NCBI RefSeq assembly: GCF_014653575.1
Contig: NZ_BNAQ01000002.1
Coordinates: forward strand, 434,001 to 498,000
Direction: 5' to 3'
Length of the DNA: 64,000 nt
DNA from: Sphingomonas glacialis
GTDB taxonomy: Bacteria > Pseudomonadota > Alphaproteobacteria > Sphingomonadales > Sphingomonadaceae
Of the stretch, positions 1 through 9,830 are shown piece by piece (positions within the stretch are counted from its first letter, which is position 1; every line of letters begins with the position of its first letter). The notes beneath the pieces were generated by a model. It saw only the letters and a list, made by a program, of their open reading frames with translations. It did no database searches and was not told the DNA's origin. Made by a program: the position numbers and the translations under genes.

Positions 1-1401
1 GCCCCAGAAGGCGACCTTGCCCCAGAACTCGTCGAGCTTGAAGCCGAACGCCTTGGGGAACCAATAGACCATCCCGGCGAACAGCCCGAATACCACGCCG
101 CCGATGATCACGTTGTGGAAATGCGCCACCAGGAACAGCGAATTGTGCAACACGAAATCGGCGGGCGGAATCGCTAGCAGCACGCCGGTCATCCCGCCGA
201 CCACGAAGGTCAGCATGAACGCCACCACCCACATCATCGGCAGTTCGAAGCGGATGTCGCCGCGATACATGGTGAACAGCCAGTTGAAGATCTTGGCGCC
301 GGTCGGGATGGCGATGACCATCGTGGCGATGCCGAAGAAGCTGTTGACGCTCGGTCCCGCACCCATGGTGAAGAAATGGTGCAGCCAGACGAGATACGAC
401 AGGATCGTGATCACCACGGTCGCATAGACCATCGACGTATAGCCGAAGAGCCGCTTGCCCGTGAAGGTCGAGGTGATTTCCGAATAGATGCCGAATGCGG
501 GGAGGACGAGGACATAGACTTCCGGGTGCCCCCAGATCCACACCATGTTCCAATACATCATCGGCGAACCGCCGAGCTCGTTGGTGAAGAAGTGCGTGCC
601 GATATAGCGATCGAGCATGAGCAGGAAGAAAGCGGCGGTCAGTGCGGGGAAGATGGCGATCGCGAGCACGTTCGAACACAACGCCGTCCAGCAGAACACC
701 GGCATCTTCATCATCGTCATGCCGGGCGCGCGCATCTTGATGACGGTCGCGACCATGTTGATCGCCGACAGCGTCGTGCCGACACCGGCGATCTGCAGCG
801 ACCACAGATAGTAATCGACCCCCGTTTCGGGGCTGTACGCCAGCCCGGCGAGCGGTGCGTAAGAGAGCCAGCCGGTGCTGGCGAACTCGCCGACGAACAG
901 CGAAATCATCACGAGGACCGCACCCGCCGCGGTCAGCCAGAAACTGAGATTATTGAGGAACGGAAAGGCCACGTCGCGCGCGCCGAGCTGCAGCGGCATG
1001 ACGAAGTTGACCAGGCCGACCACCAGCGGGATCGCCACGAAGAAGATCATGATCGTACCGTGCGCGGTGAAGATCTGATCGTAATGATGCGCCTCGAGGA
1101 AACCCTGGTTGTCGCCGAAGGCAATCGCCTGCTGTGCGCGCATCATCAGCGCATCCGAAAATCCGCGCAGCAGCATGATGATGCCGAGGATGACGTACAT
1201 GATGCCGATCCGCTTGTGATCGACACTCGTGAACCATTCGGTCCACAGATAGCCCCACAGCCGGAAGTAGGTCAGCGCGCCGAAAAGCGCGAGGCCGAGC
1301 GCCGCGACGACGATGAACGTCCCCAGCAGGATCGGTTCGTGCAGCGGAAACGATTCCCAGGTCAGCCGCCCGAAGATCGATTTGAGAAGATGATCGCTCA
1401 T
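1..1401 (-). CDS. cyoB: Cytochrome bo3 quinol oxidase subunit I (partial)
   Basis: Catalytic subunit I of a proton-pumping haem-copper quinol oxidase in the inner membrane, which reduces O2 to water with electrons from ubiquinol. The frame runs off the left edge, so only the first 467 codons of a protein usually near 660 residues are present. It starts [13 protein letters not shown] and shows the family motifs: [15 protein letters not shown] (CuB histidine and cross-linked tyrosine), the His pair in [12 protein letters not shown], and the haem-ligand region [10 protein letters not shown]. The start overlaps the stop of cyoA by ATGA, so the two are translated as one operon. cyoC and cyoD would be expected beyond the window edge. 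Confidence 0.95.
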   Translation of the reverse strand, partial: MSDHLLKSIFGRLTWESFPLHEPILLGTFIVVAALGLALFGALTYFRLWGYLWTEWFTSVDHKRIGIMYVILGIIMLLRGFSDALMMRAQQAIAFGDNQGFLEAHHYDQIFTAHGTIMIFFVAIPLVVGLVNFVMPLQLGARDVAFPFLNNLSFWLTAAGAVLVMISLFVGEFASTGWLSYAPLAGLAYSPETGVDYYLWSLQIAGVGTTLSAINMVATVIKMRAPGMTMMKMPVFCWTALCSNVLAIAIFPALTAAFFLLMLDRYIGTHFFTNELGGSPMMYWNMVWIWGHPEVYVLVLPAFGIYSEITSTFTGKRLFGYTSMVYATVVITILSYLVWLHHFFTMGAGPSVNSFFGIATMVIAIPTGAKIFNWLFTMYRGDIRFELPMMWVVAFMLTFVVGGMTGVLLAIPPADFVLHNSLFLVAHFHNVIIGGVVFGLFAGMVYWFPKAFGFKLDEFWGKVAFWG

Positions 1402-2570
1402 GAGTGTCCCGATGCTTGGGGATCAGACCGCGCGGTGCGAAGCGCACCGGGGGCGAGGAAAGGCTGCGTGGCCGACAGATCGCGATTGCGCGGATCGCCT
1501 TGCTTGCGCTCGCCGGGTGCGCCGGGTTTGGCCGGCTTGGTGACGTTGGGCCCCGTGCCCTTGTCCTCGGGGGCCTTGAAGAGCGCCGGAGTCGGCGTGG
1601 TGCCATGCAGCGGCGCGGCGCTGCGGCCCGCAACATCGCCCCGACTGCGCGCCATGTCGCGGCGCATCACGTCGATCGTGCATGGCGCACCCGGGGCGAC
1701 GCAGCGATTGACCACCCGGTCGAACAAGCCCGGCATGACCGACCCGAAATACAGCGCTGGCACCTTGATGCTGGGTTTCTCCAGCGCGCCATAATTGGCC
1801 GCGGCGAGCGTGCCCTTGCTGGCGTTCACCCGGGCGACCCAGCGCGCGAAATCCGCCGGTGCCATGCCGCGCAGCTTGAAGCGCATCTCGGTGTGACCGC
1901 GCCCGGTATAATTGCCCGAATAGCCCCAGCTGTCGCCGGGCTGGTTGAGCACCGCGTTGAGCACGGACTGCATGCCCGGCATGGCGTAGATCATCCCGGC
2001 CATCGTCGGCGCGTAGAAGGTGCTGAACTGGCTCGTCGACGTGATCGAGAAGTGTACCGGCACGTCCACCGGCAGCGCCAGTTCGTTGACGGTGGCGATG
2101 CCCTGTTCGGGATAAATGAACAGCCATTTCCAGTCGAGCGCGACGACCTGCACCTCGAGCGGCTTGGTGTTGGGCGCGATCGGCCGGCCCGCCGACAGAC
2201 GCTCGAGCGGGCGGAACGGATCGAGCAGATGCGTGCTCGTCCAGGTCACGACGCTGAGCGCGATGATGATCAGCAACGGGCATGCCCAGATCACGAGCTC
2301 GAGCGTGGTCGAATGGTCGAAATTGGGATCGTAGACCTTGTTGGGGTTGCCGCGGCGGTACCGCCAGGCGAAAAGCACTGTCAGCACCATCACCGGCACG
2401 ATGATCAGCAGCATGATCCCGGTCGCGAACAGGATGAGGTTGCGCTGTTGCAGGGCAATATCACCGGTCGGATTCAACACCACCATGTTGCAACCGCTCA
2501 GCAATGCCGGAATCCCTAGGAGGGGAAGGCGCAAGGCCGTGCGGATGCGATGTGATGTTATGCTGCCCAT
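1398..2570 (-). CDS. cyoA: Cytochrome bo3 quinol oxidase subunit II
   Basis: Subunit II of the bo3 oxidase, a membrane-anchored lipoprotein that carries the cupredoxin fold without CuA and helps bind quinol. The start at 2570 ([19 protein letters not shown]) gives a signal peptide with lipobox LLSGC, then two membrane segments and the periplasmic COX2 domain containing [22 protein letters not shown]. The frame is open 16 codons further upstream, but that would bury the signal peptide. The C-terminal ~70 residues after the COX aromatic region are a Pro/Ala/Lys-rich low-complexity tail, so the product (about 390 residues) is longer than the E. coli protein. It is the first gene of the cyo operon and divergent from the MFS gene. 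Confidence 0.93.
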   Translation of the reverse strand: MGSITSHRIRTALRLPLLGIPALLSGCNMVVLNPTGDIALQQRNLILFATGIMLLIIVPVMVLTVLFAWRYRRGNPNKVYDPNFDHSTTLELVIWACPLLIIIALSVVTWTSTHLLDPFRPLERLSAGRPIAPNTKPLEVQVVALDWKWLFIYPEQGIATVNELALPVDVPVHFSITSTSQFSTFYAPTMAGMIYAMPGMQSVLNAVLNQPGDSWGYSGNYTGRGHTEMRFKLRGMAPADFARWVARVNASKGTLAAANYGALEKPSIKVPALYFGSVMPGLFDRVVNRCVAPGAPCTIDVMRRDMARSRGDVAGRSAAPLHGTTPTPALFKAPEDKGTGPNVTKPAKPGAPGERKQGDPRNRDLSATQPFLAPGALRTARSDPQASGHS

Positions 2571-2728
2571 GCCTGACGCGTAGCCGCTGAACGAATGCAG
2601 AACTTTGTCCGCGATCAAAGTTTTGCGGTTTGTGAATCGCTACAGCGGGAGTGTCGGCATCGCTGATCGATCACGGCGTGCCGCCGCAGTCGCTGCAAAA
2701 CACGACTGAGCAGATAGGACGGAACGCG

Positions 2729-4078
2729 ATGGTAGGGACGGCACTCGACGCGGGGAACTCGACCCCCTTGGAGCGCGATGCGCAGCTGATCAACGCGCGC
2801 GACCATCAGGTCCGACCGGGCGACATCGCCGTCGGGGTGATCATCGGGCGGTCGTCGGAATTCTTCGACTTCTTTGTCTTTGCGATCGCGTCGGTGCTGG
2901 TCTTTCCGTCGGTCATCTTCCCGTACGTCGATGCCTTGACGGGCACGCTCTATTCGTTCGCACTCTTCGCGCTTGCCTTCATCGCACGACCGATCGGCGC
3001 ACTGGCCTTCATCTGGATCGACCGCAAGCACGGCCGCGGCGTCAAACTGACCGCCGCGATGTTCCTGCTCGGCGGATCGACCGCGGCGATCGCCTTCGTC
3101 CCCAGCCACGCGCAGGCCGGCGCCTGGGCGGTCATCCTGCTGGCGCTGTTCCGCATCGGGCAGGGTTTCGCGCTCGGCGGCACCTGGGACGGCCTTCCGG
3201 CACTGCTGTCGCTCAACGCGCCCGCCGGGCGCCGCGGCTGGTTTGCGATGATCCCGCAGCTCGGCGCCCCCGTCGGCTTGTTCGTGGCCGCCGCGGTCTT
3301 CGCGTATCTGCTCAGCGCGCTCAGCACCGCTGATTTCCTCGATTGGGGCTGGCGCTTTCCCTTCTTCGTCGCCTTTGTCATCAACGTGGTGGCGTTATTC
3401 GCACGACTGCGGCTGATCTCGACACCAGGGTTCCAGCAGCTGTTCGAAAGCCGCGAGCTGCAGCCATCGTCGCTTTCCGCGCTGGTTCGCGAAGAAGGGG
3501 GTACGGTCGTGCTCGGGGCGTTCGCGCCGCTGGCGAGCTTCGCGTTGTTCCACCTCGTCACCGTATTCCCCTTGTCGTGGTTCGTGCTCACCTCGGGGGA
3601 GCCGCCGGTTCGCTTCCTGGTGATCGAGCTGGTCGGTGCGCTGGTCTGCCTCGTCGCGGTAACGCTGTCCGGCGTCATCGCCGACCGGGTCGGCCGCCGC
3701 ACCTTGCTCGGCGTCTCGGCCGCGCTGATCGCCGGTTACAGCGGCTTTGCCCCGCAACTGCTCGGCCGCGGGGCGGCGGGGGAATGGACGTACATGATGC
3801 TGGGCTTCGTCCTGCTCGGCCTGTCGTTCGGCCAGTCTTCGGGGGCGGTCAACGGCAGCTTCTCGCCCCGGCACCGCTACACGGGCGCGGGCACGACCGC
3901 GACCGCATCCTGGTTCATCGGCGCCGCCTTCGCACCGCTTGCGGCGCTATGGCTGGCGAGCACGTTCGGATTGATGTCGGTTGGCGCCTATTTGTTGTCC
4001 GGGGCGCTCTGCACGCTTGCGGCGCTTGCGCTGAACCGCGATTGGGCACGCAAGCATCCCCGCCAGATGGCGCAGTAA
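2729..4078 (+). CDS. MFS transporter, metabolite:H+ symporter type
   Basis: Major facilitator superfamily permease of about 449 residues with twelve predicted membrane segments. I chose the ATG at 2729 (MVGTALDAGN) because AGGACGGA lies just upstream; a GTG at 2651 would only add a hydrophilic tail. The first loop (SEFFDFFVFAIASVLVFPSV) and the loop motif WIDRKHGRG place it near the MHS/proline-betaine branch, and RIGQGFALGGTWDG and ADRVGRRTL are the usual MFS loop signatures. The substrate cannot be read from the sequence. It is transcribed divergently from cyoA across a gap of about 160 bases and may share its control region. Confidence 0.85.
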   Translation: MVGTALDAGNSTPLERDAQLINARDHQVRPGDIAVGVIIGRSSEFFDFFVFAIASVLVFPSVIFPYVDALTGTLYSFALFALAFIARPIGALAFIWIDRKHGRGVKLTAAMFLLGGSTAAIAFVPSHAQAGAWAVILLALFRIGQGFALGGTWDGLPALLSLNAPAGRRGWFAMIPQLGAPVGLFVAAAVFAYLLSALSTADFLDWGWRFPFFVAFVINVVALFARLRLISTPGFQQLFESRELQPSSLSALVREEGGTVVLGAFAPLASFALFHLVTVFPLSWFVLTSGEPPVRFLVIELVGALVCLVAVTLSGVIADRVGRRTLLGVSAALIAGYSGFAPQLLGRGAAGEWTYMMLGFVLLGLSFGQSSGAVNGSFSPRHRYTGAGTTATASWFIGAAFAPLAALWLASTFGLMSVGAYLLSGALCTLAALALNRDWARKHPRQMAQ

Positions 4079-4225
4079 GGTGCGCTAGCGGGATACGCCC
4101 TGCGCGGCCTCGCCGGTCCGCTCGGCCTGCTGGGCGCGAGTGCCCAGCGCCGGGAGATCGAAGTCCCCAATCCAGTGCAGGGATAAAGCCGGGCGGGAAC
4201 CTTCGACGGGCTCCAGCGCCCGACG

Positions 4226-6361
4226 TCAGACCCGTTCGACGTGGAGCAGGAACCCCGCTTGTGGCTTCAAGCGTGGCGGTTGCAGGCCAACTGCGATCAG
4301 CGACTGGCCCGACACGATCAAGCCATCGCGCAAGGCCGCGAACAGCGGCGACCCGACGACGGGCTCAACCGGCCAAACCCAGCGCACGCGATAGTCCGCC
4401 TCGCGATCGAGCCCCGCCAGCCGGAGCGGATCGGCGAAATAGCCGCGCTGTTCGCGCACCTGGGTGTAACTGAACACCGCCTCGCCACGGTCGGCGGCGA
4501 CGATCCCGAATGCGATTTCGCCCTCCCCGCGATCGAGCCGGACGAGATCGCCCGAATGGATCAGCGCGCGGTGCCGCTTGTGGAGCGCGATCCCGGCCGC
4601 GAGTTCGGCGCCCTCGCTCTCGCTCAACGCGCCGAGATCGGCCTCGACACCGAAATGCCCGAACAGCGCCGTCGCCACGCGCGTTGCCATTGAAACGCGC
4701 CGGCCGGTGATGTGGCAATCGGTCGGGCCGACATGCGCGCCCAGCACTTCGGCCGGCAGGAAGGTCGACAGCCCCCGCTGGATCGCAAGGCGATCGAGCG
4801 CATCGTTGGTGTCCGACGTCCACACCCGGTCGGTCAGGTCGAGAATGCCCAGATCGGCGCGCCCGCCCCCGCTGGAACAGCTTTCGATCTCGACTGCAGG
4901 ATGTGCCGCACGAAGACGCGCCAGCAGGTCGTACAGCCCGCGAACATGGGCATGTGCTCCCGCTCGGCCATCGGCGTCGCCGGGGTGGCTGAGATCGCGA
5001 TTCATGTCCCATTTGAGATACGCGACGGGATGGTCGCGCAGCAGCGCGTCGATCGCGGCGAACAGATGGTCGCGCACCTCGGCACGGCCGAAATCGAGCA
5101 CAAGCTGGTGGCGAAAGCCGAGCTGCGGTGCCGGCGGGGTCGCCAGCACCCATTCGGGATGCGCGCGGAACAGGTCGCTGTCGGGATTGACCATCTCGGG
5201 CTCGACCCACAGCCCGAACTCCATCCCGAGCGCGCGCACGCGCTCGATCAGCGGCGCAAGCCCCTCTGGATAGACGCTTCGATCGACGGTCCAGTCGCCA
5301 AGCCCGGCGCGATCGTTGCGCCGCGCGGGGAACCAGCCGTCGTCGAGCACGAAGCGCTCGACCCCGATCGCCGCGGCGCGCTCGGCGAGCGCGATGAGCT
5401 TGGCCGGATCATGGTCGAAATAGACCGCCTCCCAAGTGTTGTAATGCACCGGGCGTGGCTTCGCGCGCAGCCGCGCATGCTGTGGACGCGCGCGGACATG
5501 GGCGTGGATCGCCTGGGAGAGGCCGCTGCGCCCTCGGTCCGACCAGGCGCAGACGAGTTCGGGGCTCGCATACGCAGCGCCAGGCGCGAGGCGGATCTCG
5601 CCGGGCAGGAGCAGTTCGCCGAGCTGGACATAGGCGCGGTCGTCGGACAGCGTCTCGGCCCAGAGCCGGTGGTTGCCGCTCCATGCGAGGTGGAAGCCGA
5701 ATACTTCGCCGAGTTGCTCGCCGCACGGCGCGACCTCGGCGAGAAGCGCCGGGAAGGCATCGTGGCTGGTCCGTCCGCGGCGGTTCTCGCGCGACACCGC
5801 GCCCATCGTGCGTGCGACGCGCTGCATCTGGAACTCGCCCGACCAGCGCCCGTCGAACAGCACCCAGTCGGACACCGCCGCCGGCACCGGCAGCGCGGGG
5901 GCGTCGCACGCCTCGATCGCCAAGGGGGTCGCGCCATCGTTGGTCACCGTGGTGCATGCGCGCAGCACGTCGCCCGCCGCCGCAAGCCGGAGGGTATGGC
6001 GCAGCGTCATGCCATTGGCCGCGTCGCGCGAGACAATCTCGACGCTGTCCTCACCGCATTGGACGGCAACGATCTCCGTCCAGCTTGCCCAGCCCTGCCC
6101 GTCCCGGTGGCACGACAGCCCCGGCCGTCCCGGAAACCCCGTGCCGATCAAGGGCGTGAGCGACAATGGCGGCGTCTGTGCGGGCGAGCATGGCGCTTCC
6201 TCGCGCGCGCCGAGCAAAGCGAGCGTCGCCGGATCGGCGCTTTCGGCGAGCCGAGCGCCCCAGTGCAGCACCACCGGCGCCCCGCCCCGACAATCGATTA
6301 CCAAGCTGGTCCGTGCTCCATCGAGCCGAACGAAGGCGGGCAGCGGTGCGGCAGCTGGCAT
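4226..6361 (-). CDS. Alpha-galactosidase, GH36
   Basis: Retaining alpha-galactosidase that releases terminal alpha-linked galactose, for example from melibiose or raffinose-type sugars. It has 711 residues, the normal GH36 length, from the ATG at 6361 (MPAAAPLPAFVRLDG). The order is a beta-sandwich N-domain, then a TIM barrel with FVLDDGWFPARRND, the nucleophile Asp (about D452) in LKWDMNRDLSHPG, the substrate loop ESCSSGGGRADLG and the acid/base Asp (about D517) in VWTSDTNDALDR. There is no signal peptide, so it is cytoplasmic. It is divergent from the beta-galactosidase operon; the shared 179-base control region carries two copies of a dyad that may be a regulator site. Confidence 0.93.
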   Translation of the reverse strand: MPAAAPLPAFVRLDGARTSLVIDCRGGAPVVLHWGARLAESADPATLALLGAREEAPCSPAQTPPLSLTPLIGTGFPGRPGLSCHRDGQGWASWTEIVAVQCGEDSVEIVSRDAANGMTLRHTLRLAAAGDVLRACTTVTNDGATPLAIEACDAPALPVPAAVSDWVLFDGRWSGEFQMQRVARTMGAVSRENRRGRTSHDAFPALLAEVAPCGEQLGEVFGFHLAWSGNHRLWAETLSDDRAYVQLGELLLPGEIRLAPGAAYASPELVCAWSDRGRSGLSQAIHAHVRARPQHARLRAKPRPVHYNTWEAVYFDHDPAKLIALAERAAAIGVERFVLDDGWFPARRNDRAGLGDWTVDRSVYPEGLAPLIERVRALGMEFGLWVEPEMVNPDSDLFRAHPEWVLATPPAPQLGFRHQLVLDFGRAEVRDHLFAAIDALLRDHPVAYLKWDMNRDLSHPGDADGRAGAHAHVRGLYDLLARLRAAHPAVEIESCSSGGGRADLGILDLTDRVWTSDTNDALDRLAIQRGLSTFLPAEVLGAHVGPTDCHITGRRVSMATRVATALFGHFGVEADLGALSESEGAELAAGIALHKRHRALIHSGDLVRLDRGEGEIAFGIVAADRGEAVFSYTQVREQRGYFADPLRLAGLDREADYRVRWVWPVEPVVGSPLFAALRDGLIVSGQSLIAVGLQPPRLKPQAGFLLHVERV

Positions 6362-6384
6362 TGGCGATGTCTCTCTAAAGCAAG

Positions 6385-6444
6385 GGTCAATTTTTCTGAC
6401 AACGCTATCCGGAGCGATTGACCCGGTCAATTTATCCGATAAAT
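6385..6444. promoter_or_regulatory. Repeated dyad in alpha-/beta-galactosidase divergent promoter
   Basis: Two copies of the pattern GGTCAATTT-N-TC-Y-GA-Y-AA start at 6385 and 6425, exactly 40 bases (about four helical turns) apart. The second contains a perfect odd palindrome, ATTTATC-C-GATAAAT (6430-6444). The first contains TTTTTCTGACAA. These fit the TNGTNNNACNA type of site bound by FadR-subfamily GntR proteins only in part, but a very similar pair lies at 14440-14473, in front of the receptor and halogenase genes of the same locus. The inference is an operator for the GntR regulator at 16915. Confidence 0.55.
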
Positions 6445-6540
6445 ATGCTCGTATACCCCGCCGGCTGCTTCTCGTCACGAGAACGGCGCGAGATGGGTGC
6501 ACAAACACCGCTTCGGTGAAAGCGGCGGGAGGAGAGCGAC

Positions 6541-8505
6541 GTGCTCGGGGTTTGCTATTATCCGGAACACTGGCCGCGCGACCAGTGGCCAGACGATGCG
6601 CGGCGCATGGCGGCGCTCGGCTTGCGCTACGTTCGCATCGGCGAATTCGCGTGGTCGCGGCTCGAGCCCGATCCCGGTCGATATGATTTCGAATGGTTCG
6701 ATGCAGCGCTTGCGACGCTCGCCGCTGCCGGGCTGAAGGTCGTGATCGGCACGCCGACCGCGACCCCGCCGAAATGGCTGATCGACGCGCATCCCGAAAT
6801 CTTGCCCGTCGATCCTGCGACCGGCCGCACGCGGGGCTTCGGCTCACGCCGGCACTATGACTTTTCGAGCGACGTCTATCGCGATGCCGCGGTCAAGATC
6901 GTCACCGCGCTCGCCGAGCGCTATGGCGCGCATCCCGGCGTCGCTGGGTGGCAGACCGACAACGAACTGTGCTGCCACCACACCACGCTGAGCGCCTCGC
7001 CCGTCGCGCGCGACGCGTTCCGGCTGTGGTGCCGCGACCGCTATGGCGATGTCGCTGCGCTCAACCATGCTTGGGGCAACGTCTTCTGGTCGATGGAATA
7101 TCGCAGCTTCGACGAGATCGAGCTGCCCGTCGGCGCGGTGACCGAGACCAGCCCGGCGCATCGCCTCGCCTGGTATCGCTTCTCGTCGGACGAAGTCGTG
7201 CGCTTCCACGATGCGCAAGTCGAGGTGCTGCGGCGCCTGTCGCCCGGCCGGTTCGTCACGCACAATTTCATCCCGATGGACGAGACCGGGATCGACAATC
7301 ACCGGCTCGCGCGCGATCTCGATTTCGCCTCGTATGACAATTACCCGCTCGGCCGCACCGACTTGCGCATGGCCGATGCTGCGCCGGCCGACTTCAAGCG
7401 CTTCATGCGCACCGGCCACCCCGATTACAGCGCGTTCTACTTCGACCAGACGCGCGGGCTCGCGCCGGGTGCGTTCTGGATCATGGAGCAGCAGCCCGGG
7501 CCGGTGAACTGGGCGACGCATAACCCCGCGCCCGCGCCGGGCATGGTGCGGCTGTGGACGCTCGAGGCGTTCGCGCATGGTGCCGGCGTGGTGAGCTATT
7601 TTCGCTGGCGGCAGGCGCCGTTCGCGCAGGAGCAGATGCACGCCGGCCTGCTCCGCCCCGACAGCAGCGAAGCCGCCGCTTGGCCCGAGATCGAGGCGGT
7701 GGTGCGCGATCTCGCCTTGCTCGACCTCAATGCCACGCCGGCGACGCGTGCGCGCGTCGCACTGGTGGTCGATGTCGAGGCGCAATGGCTCGGCGAGATC
7801 GAGCAGCAGGGCCAGAGCTATGATTACACGAGCATCCTGCTGCAGCATTATTCGGCGCTGCGCGGCATCGACGTCGATGTCGACTTCATCGCGCCCGATA
7901 GCGACCCGGCGGATTACGCGCTGATCGTCGTGCCCGCGCTGGCGATGCCGCGCCCGGGCATGGCCGAACGGCTCGCGAGCGGCGGGGCGATCGTGCTGTT
8001 CGGGCCGCGCTCGGGTGCGAAGACGCCCGAGCTGACCTATCCCGAGGGGTTGCCACCGGGGCCGTTGCGCGCGCTGCTGCCGATGCGCGTGCTGTCGGTC
8101 GAGACGCTGCGTCCGGGGTGCGAGGACGCATTCGCGTGGAACGGTCGGTCCTACCCATCGGGATTCTGGCGCGAGACGGTCGAGCCCGGCGACGGGGTCG
8201 AGACGCTGGCACGCTATGACGATGGCGGGGCCGCGCTGCTGCGCCGCGGCCGCGTGCTGTATCTGGCGACGCTGAGCGATACGGCCTTCACCACCGACCT
8301 GCTCGAGGCACTGTGTGCCGAGGCGGGCGTGGCGACGCTGCGCCTTCCCGACGATCTGCGGCTCCGGCGGCGGGGCGACCTCGTCTTCGCGCTCAATTAC
8401 GGCGCGGTGCCAGCCACCGCCCCGGCACCGGAGGGTACAACATTCTTGATCGGCGGCCGAGAGATCGGCGCGCGCGACGTGGCAATCTGGAGGGAACGGG
8501 CATGA
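6541..8505 (+). CDS. Beta-galactosidase, GH42
   Basis: Retaining beta-galactosidase of family GH42, 654 residues. It uses a GTG start at 6541 ([16 protein letters not shown], the typical GH42 N-terminus) with the strong ribosome site GGGAGGAG about eight bases before it. The acid/base Glu is E142 in [10 protein letters not shown] and the nucleophile is E316 in [14 protein letters not shown]. The trimerisation (A4) domain and C-terminal domain follow. There is no signal peptide, so it acts in the cytoplasm on galactosides brought in by the downstream symporter. The stop overlaps the next start as ATGA. A dyad pair upstream suggests shared control with the alpha-galactosidase. Confidence 0.93.
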   Translation: MLGVCYYPEHWPRDQWPDDARRMAALGLRYVRIGEFAWSRLEPDPGRYDFEWFDAALATLAAAGLKVVIGTPTATPPKWLIDAHPEILPVDPATGRTRGFGSRRHYDFSSDVYRDAAVKIVTALAERYGAHPGVAGWQTDNELCCHHTTLSASPVARDAFRLWCRDRYGDVAALNHAWGNVFWSMEYRSFDEIELPVGAVTETSPAHRLAWYRFSSDEVVRFHDAQVEVLRRLSPGRFVTHNFIPMDETGIDNHRLARDLDFASYDNYPLGRTDLRMADAAPADFKRFMRTGHPDYSAFYFDQTRGLAPGAFWIMEQQPGPVNWATHNPAPAPGMVRLWTLEAFAHGAGVVSYFRWRQAPFAQEQMHAGLLRPDSSEAAAWPEIEAVVRDLALLDLNATPATRARVALVVDVEAQWLGEIEQQGQSYDYTSILLQHYSALRGIDVDVDFIAPDSDPADYALIVVPALAMPRPGMAERLASGGAIVLFGPRSGAKTPELTYPEGLPPGPLRALLPMRVLSVETLRPGCEDAFAWNGRSYPSGFWRETVEPGDGVETLARYDDGGAALLRRGRVLYLATLSDTAFTTDLLEALCAEAGVATLRLPDDLRLRRRGDLVFALNYGAVPATAPAPEGTTFLIGGREIGARDVAIWRERA

Positions 8506-9830
8506 GCGGCTGGATGAAACGGATCGGCGCCGGACTGACGCTGGCGGCGGCGGTGGTGGCAACCCCTGCGCTCCCACAGGCCTTGCCCGATGCGCCGCAA
8601 CTCGCAGTGCCGGGGTCCTATACGGTCGGGGTGCAGCGGATCGACGTCACCAATCCCGACCAGCCCGATCTCCTGACGCTCGCTGCCAACGGGATCGCGC
8701 GGCACGACCGCGTGCTTCCGCTGACGATCTGGTACCCTGCGACGCGCCCGGCGCGCGGCGTGGCGGCGCATTATGTGCCCTACCAGCCCGGACCGCAGGC
8801 GATCGGCGGGCGCACCGGCACCGCTTCCCTCGCCGCCGCGCCGATCCGCGGGCATTTCCCGCTGGTGGTGTTCTCGCACGGCTTCCACAATTGGGCGACG
8901 GGCTTTGCCGATCTCGCCGAGCATCTCGCGTCGCGCGGCTATGTCGTCGCCTCGATCGACCATGCCGACGCCCCGCGCGATACCAAGCTGTCGCAGCTCG
9001 CCGCGTTCGGCATGACCGTCATCAGCCGCAGCGCCGACCAGCGCTTCGTCATCGCCGAGCTCACCCGCCGCGCAGGCAGCGGTCCGCTGGCGGGCACCTA
9101 CGACGCCACCAGGATCGCGCTGATGGGCTATTCGATGGGCGGCTTCGGCGCGCTCGCCACCGCCGGCGCTGGGTTCGACCCTGCCAGCACCTTGTACAAG
9201 ATCGCGCCCGGCGGACTGCTCGCGCCCTATGCCGCCGGTGCCCCGTTGGTCACGCAGGGAGCGCCCGCCGGGGTCAAGGCGATCGTCGCCTTCGCGCCAT
9301 GGGGCGGCGGCACGCCGCTGCGCGCCTGGACCGGCGCCGCGCTCGGCCAGATCAAGACGCCGACGCTGCTCGTCGTCGGCGATCATGACGATGTCAGCGG
9401 CTACACCGACGGGGTGGCCTGGCTCTACGGCCAGATGACGGGCGCGGACCGGCGGATGCTCGTGTACCAGAATGCGCACCACAATATTGCCGGCGACGGC
9501 ACCACCGGCCTGCCGGCGGTCGATTTTGCGAAGGTCGAGCAGCTCGAGGAGCCAGTGTGGCGCCGCGACCGGATCCTCGCGATCAACCGGCATTTCGTCA
9601 CCGCCTTCCTCGACGCGACGCTCAAGGGCGACGCGGCGCATGCCGCTTTCCTCGCGGTGCCGACGCTGAAGGCTGACGACGGCGTCTGGCCGCTCGCTCA
9701 GGGGGCGAGCGTCGGCGCCCGGTTCGCCGCGCCCGACGATGCGGGGTCGAAGGGGTATTGGCCGGGCTTCCAGCGCCGCTGGGCGCTCGGGCTCGAATTG
9801 CATCACGACTTGCCGACGGTGGCGAAATGA
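8502..9830 (+). CDS. Exported alpha/beta hydrolase (dienelactone-hydrolase / PAF-acetylhydrolase-like)
   Basis: Serine hydrolase of about 442 residues with a cleavable signal peptide ([27 protein letters not shown]), so it is periplasmic or outside the cell. The nucleophile elbow is GYSMGGFG with Ser at about residue 211. The core strand [16 protein letters not shown] provides the oxyanion region. The Asp is probably in VGDHDDVSG and the His in [10 protein letters not shown]. The start at 8502 is fixed by GGAGGG and the ATGA overlap with the beta-galactosidase stop, and its own stop overlaps the symporter start the same way. Its place between a glycosidase and a sugar transporter suggests it removes acyl or ester groups from imported sugars, but this is inference. 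Confidence 0.8.
   Translation: MSGWMKRIGAGLTLAAAVVATPALPQALPDAPQLAVPGSYTVGVQRIDVTNPDQPDLLTLAANGIARHDRVLPLTIWYPATRPARGVAAHYVPYQPGPQAIGGRTGTASLAAAPIRGHFPLVVFSHGFHNWATGFADLAEHLASRGYVVASIDHADAPRDTKLSQLAAFGMTVISRSADQRFVIAELTRRAGSGPLAGTYDATRIALMGYSMGGFGALATAGAGFDPASTLYKIAPGGLLAPYAAGAPLVTQGAPAGVKAIVAFAPWGGGTPLRAWTGAALGQIKTPTLLVVGDHDDVSGYTDGVAWLYGQMTGADRRMLVYQNAHHNIAGDGTTGLPAVDFAKVEQLEEPVWRRDRILAINRHFVTAFLDATLKGDAAHAAFLAVPTLKADDGVWPLAQGASVGARFAAPDDAGSKGYWPGFQRRWALGLELHHDLPTVAK

Noticed and set aside
376..2519. Long plus-strand open frames over the cyo genes
   Set aside because: They are antisense shadows of cyoA and cyoB, rich in Arg, His and Asp with no family features.
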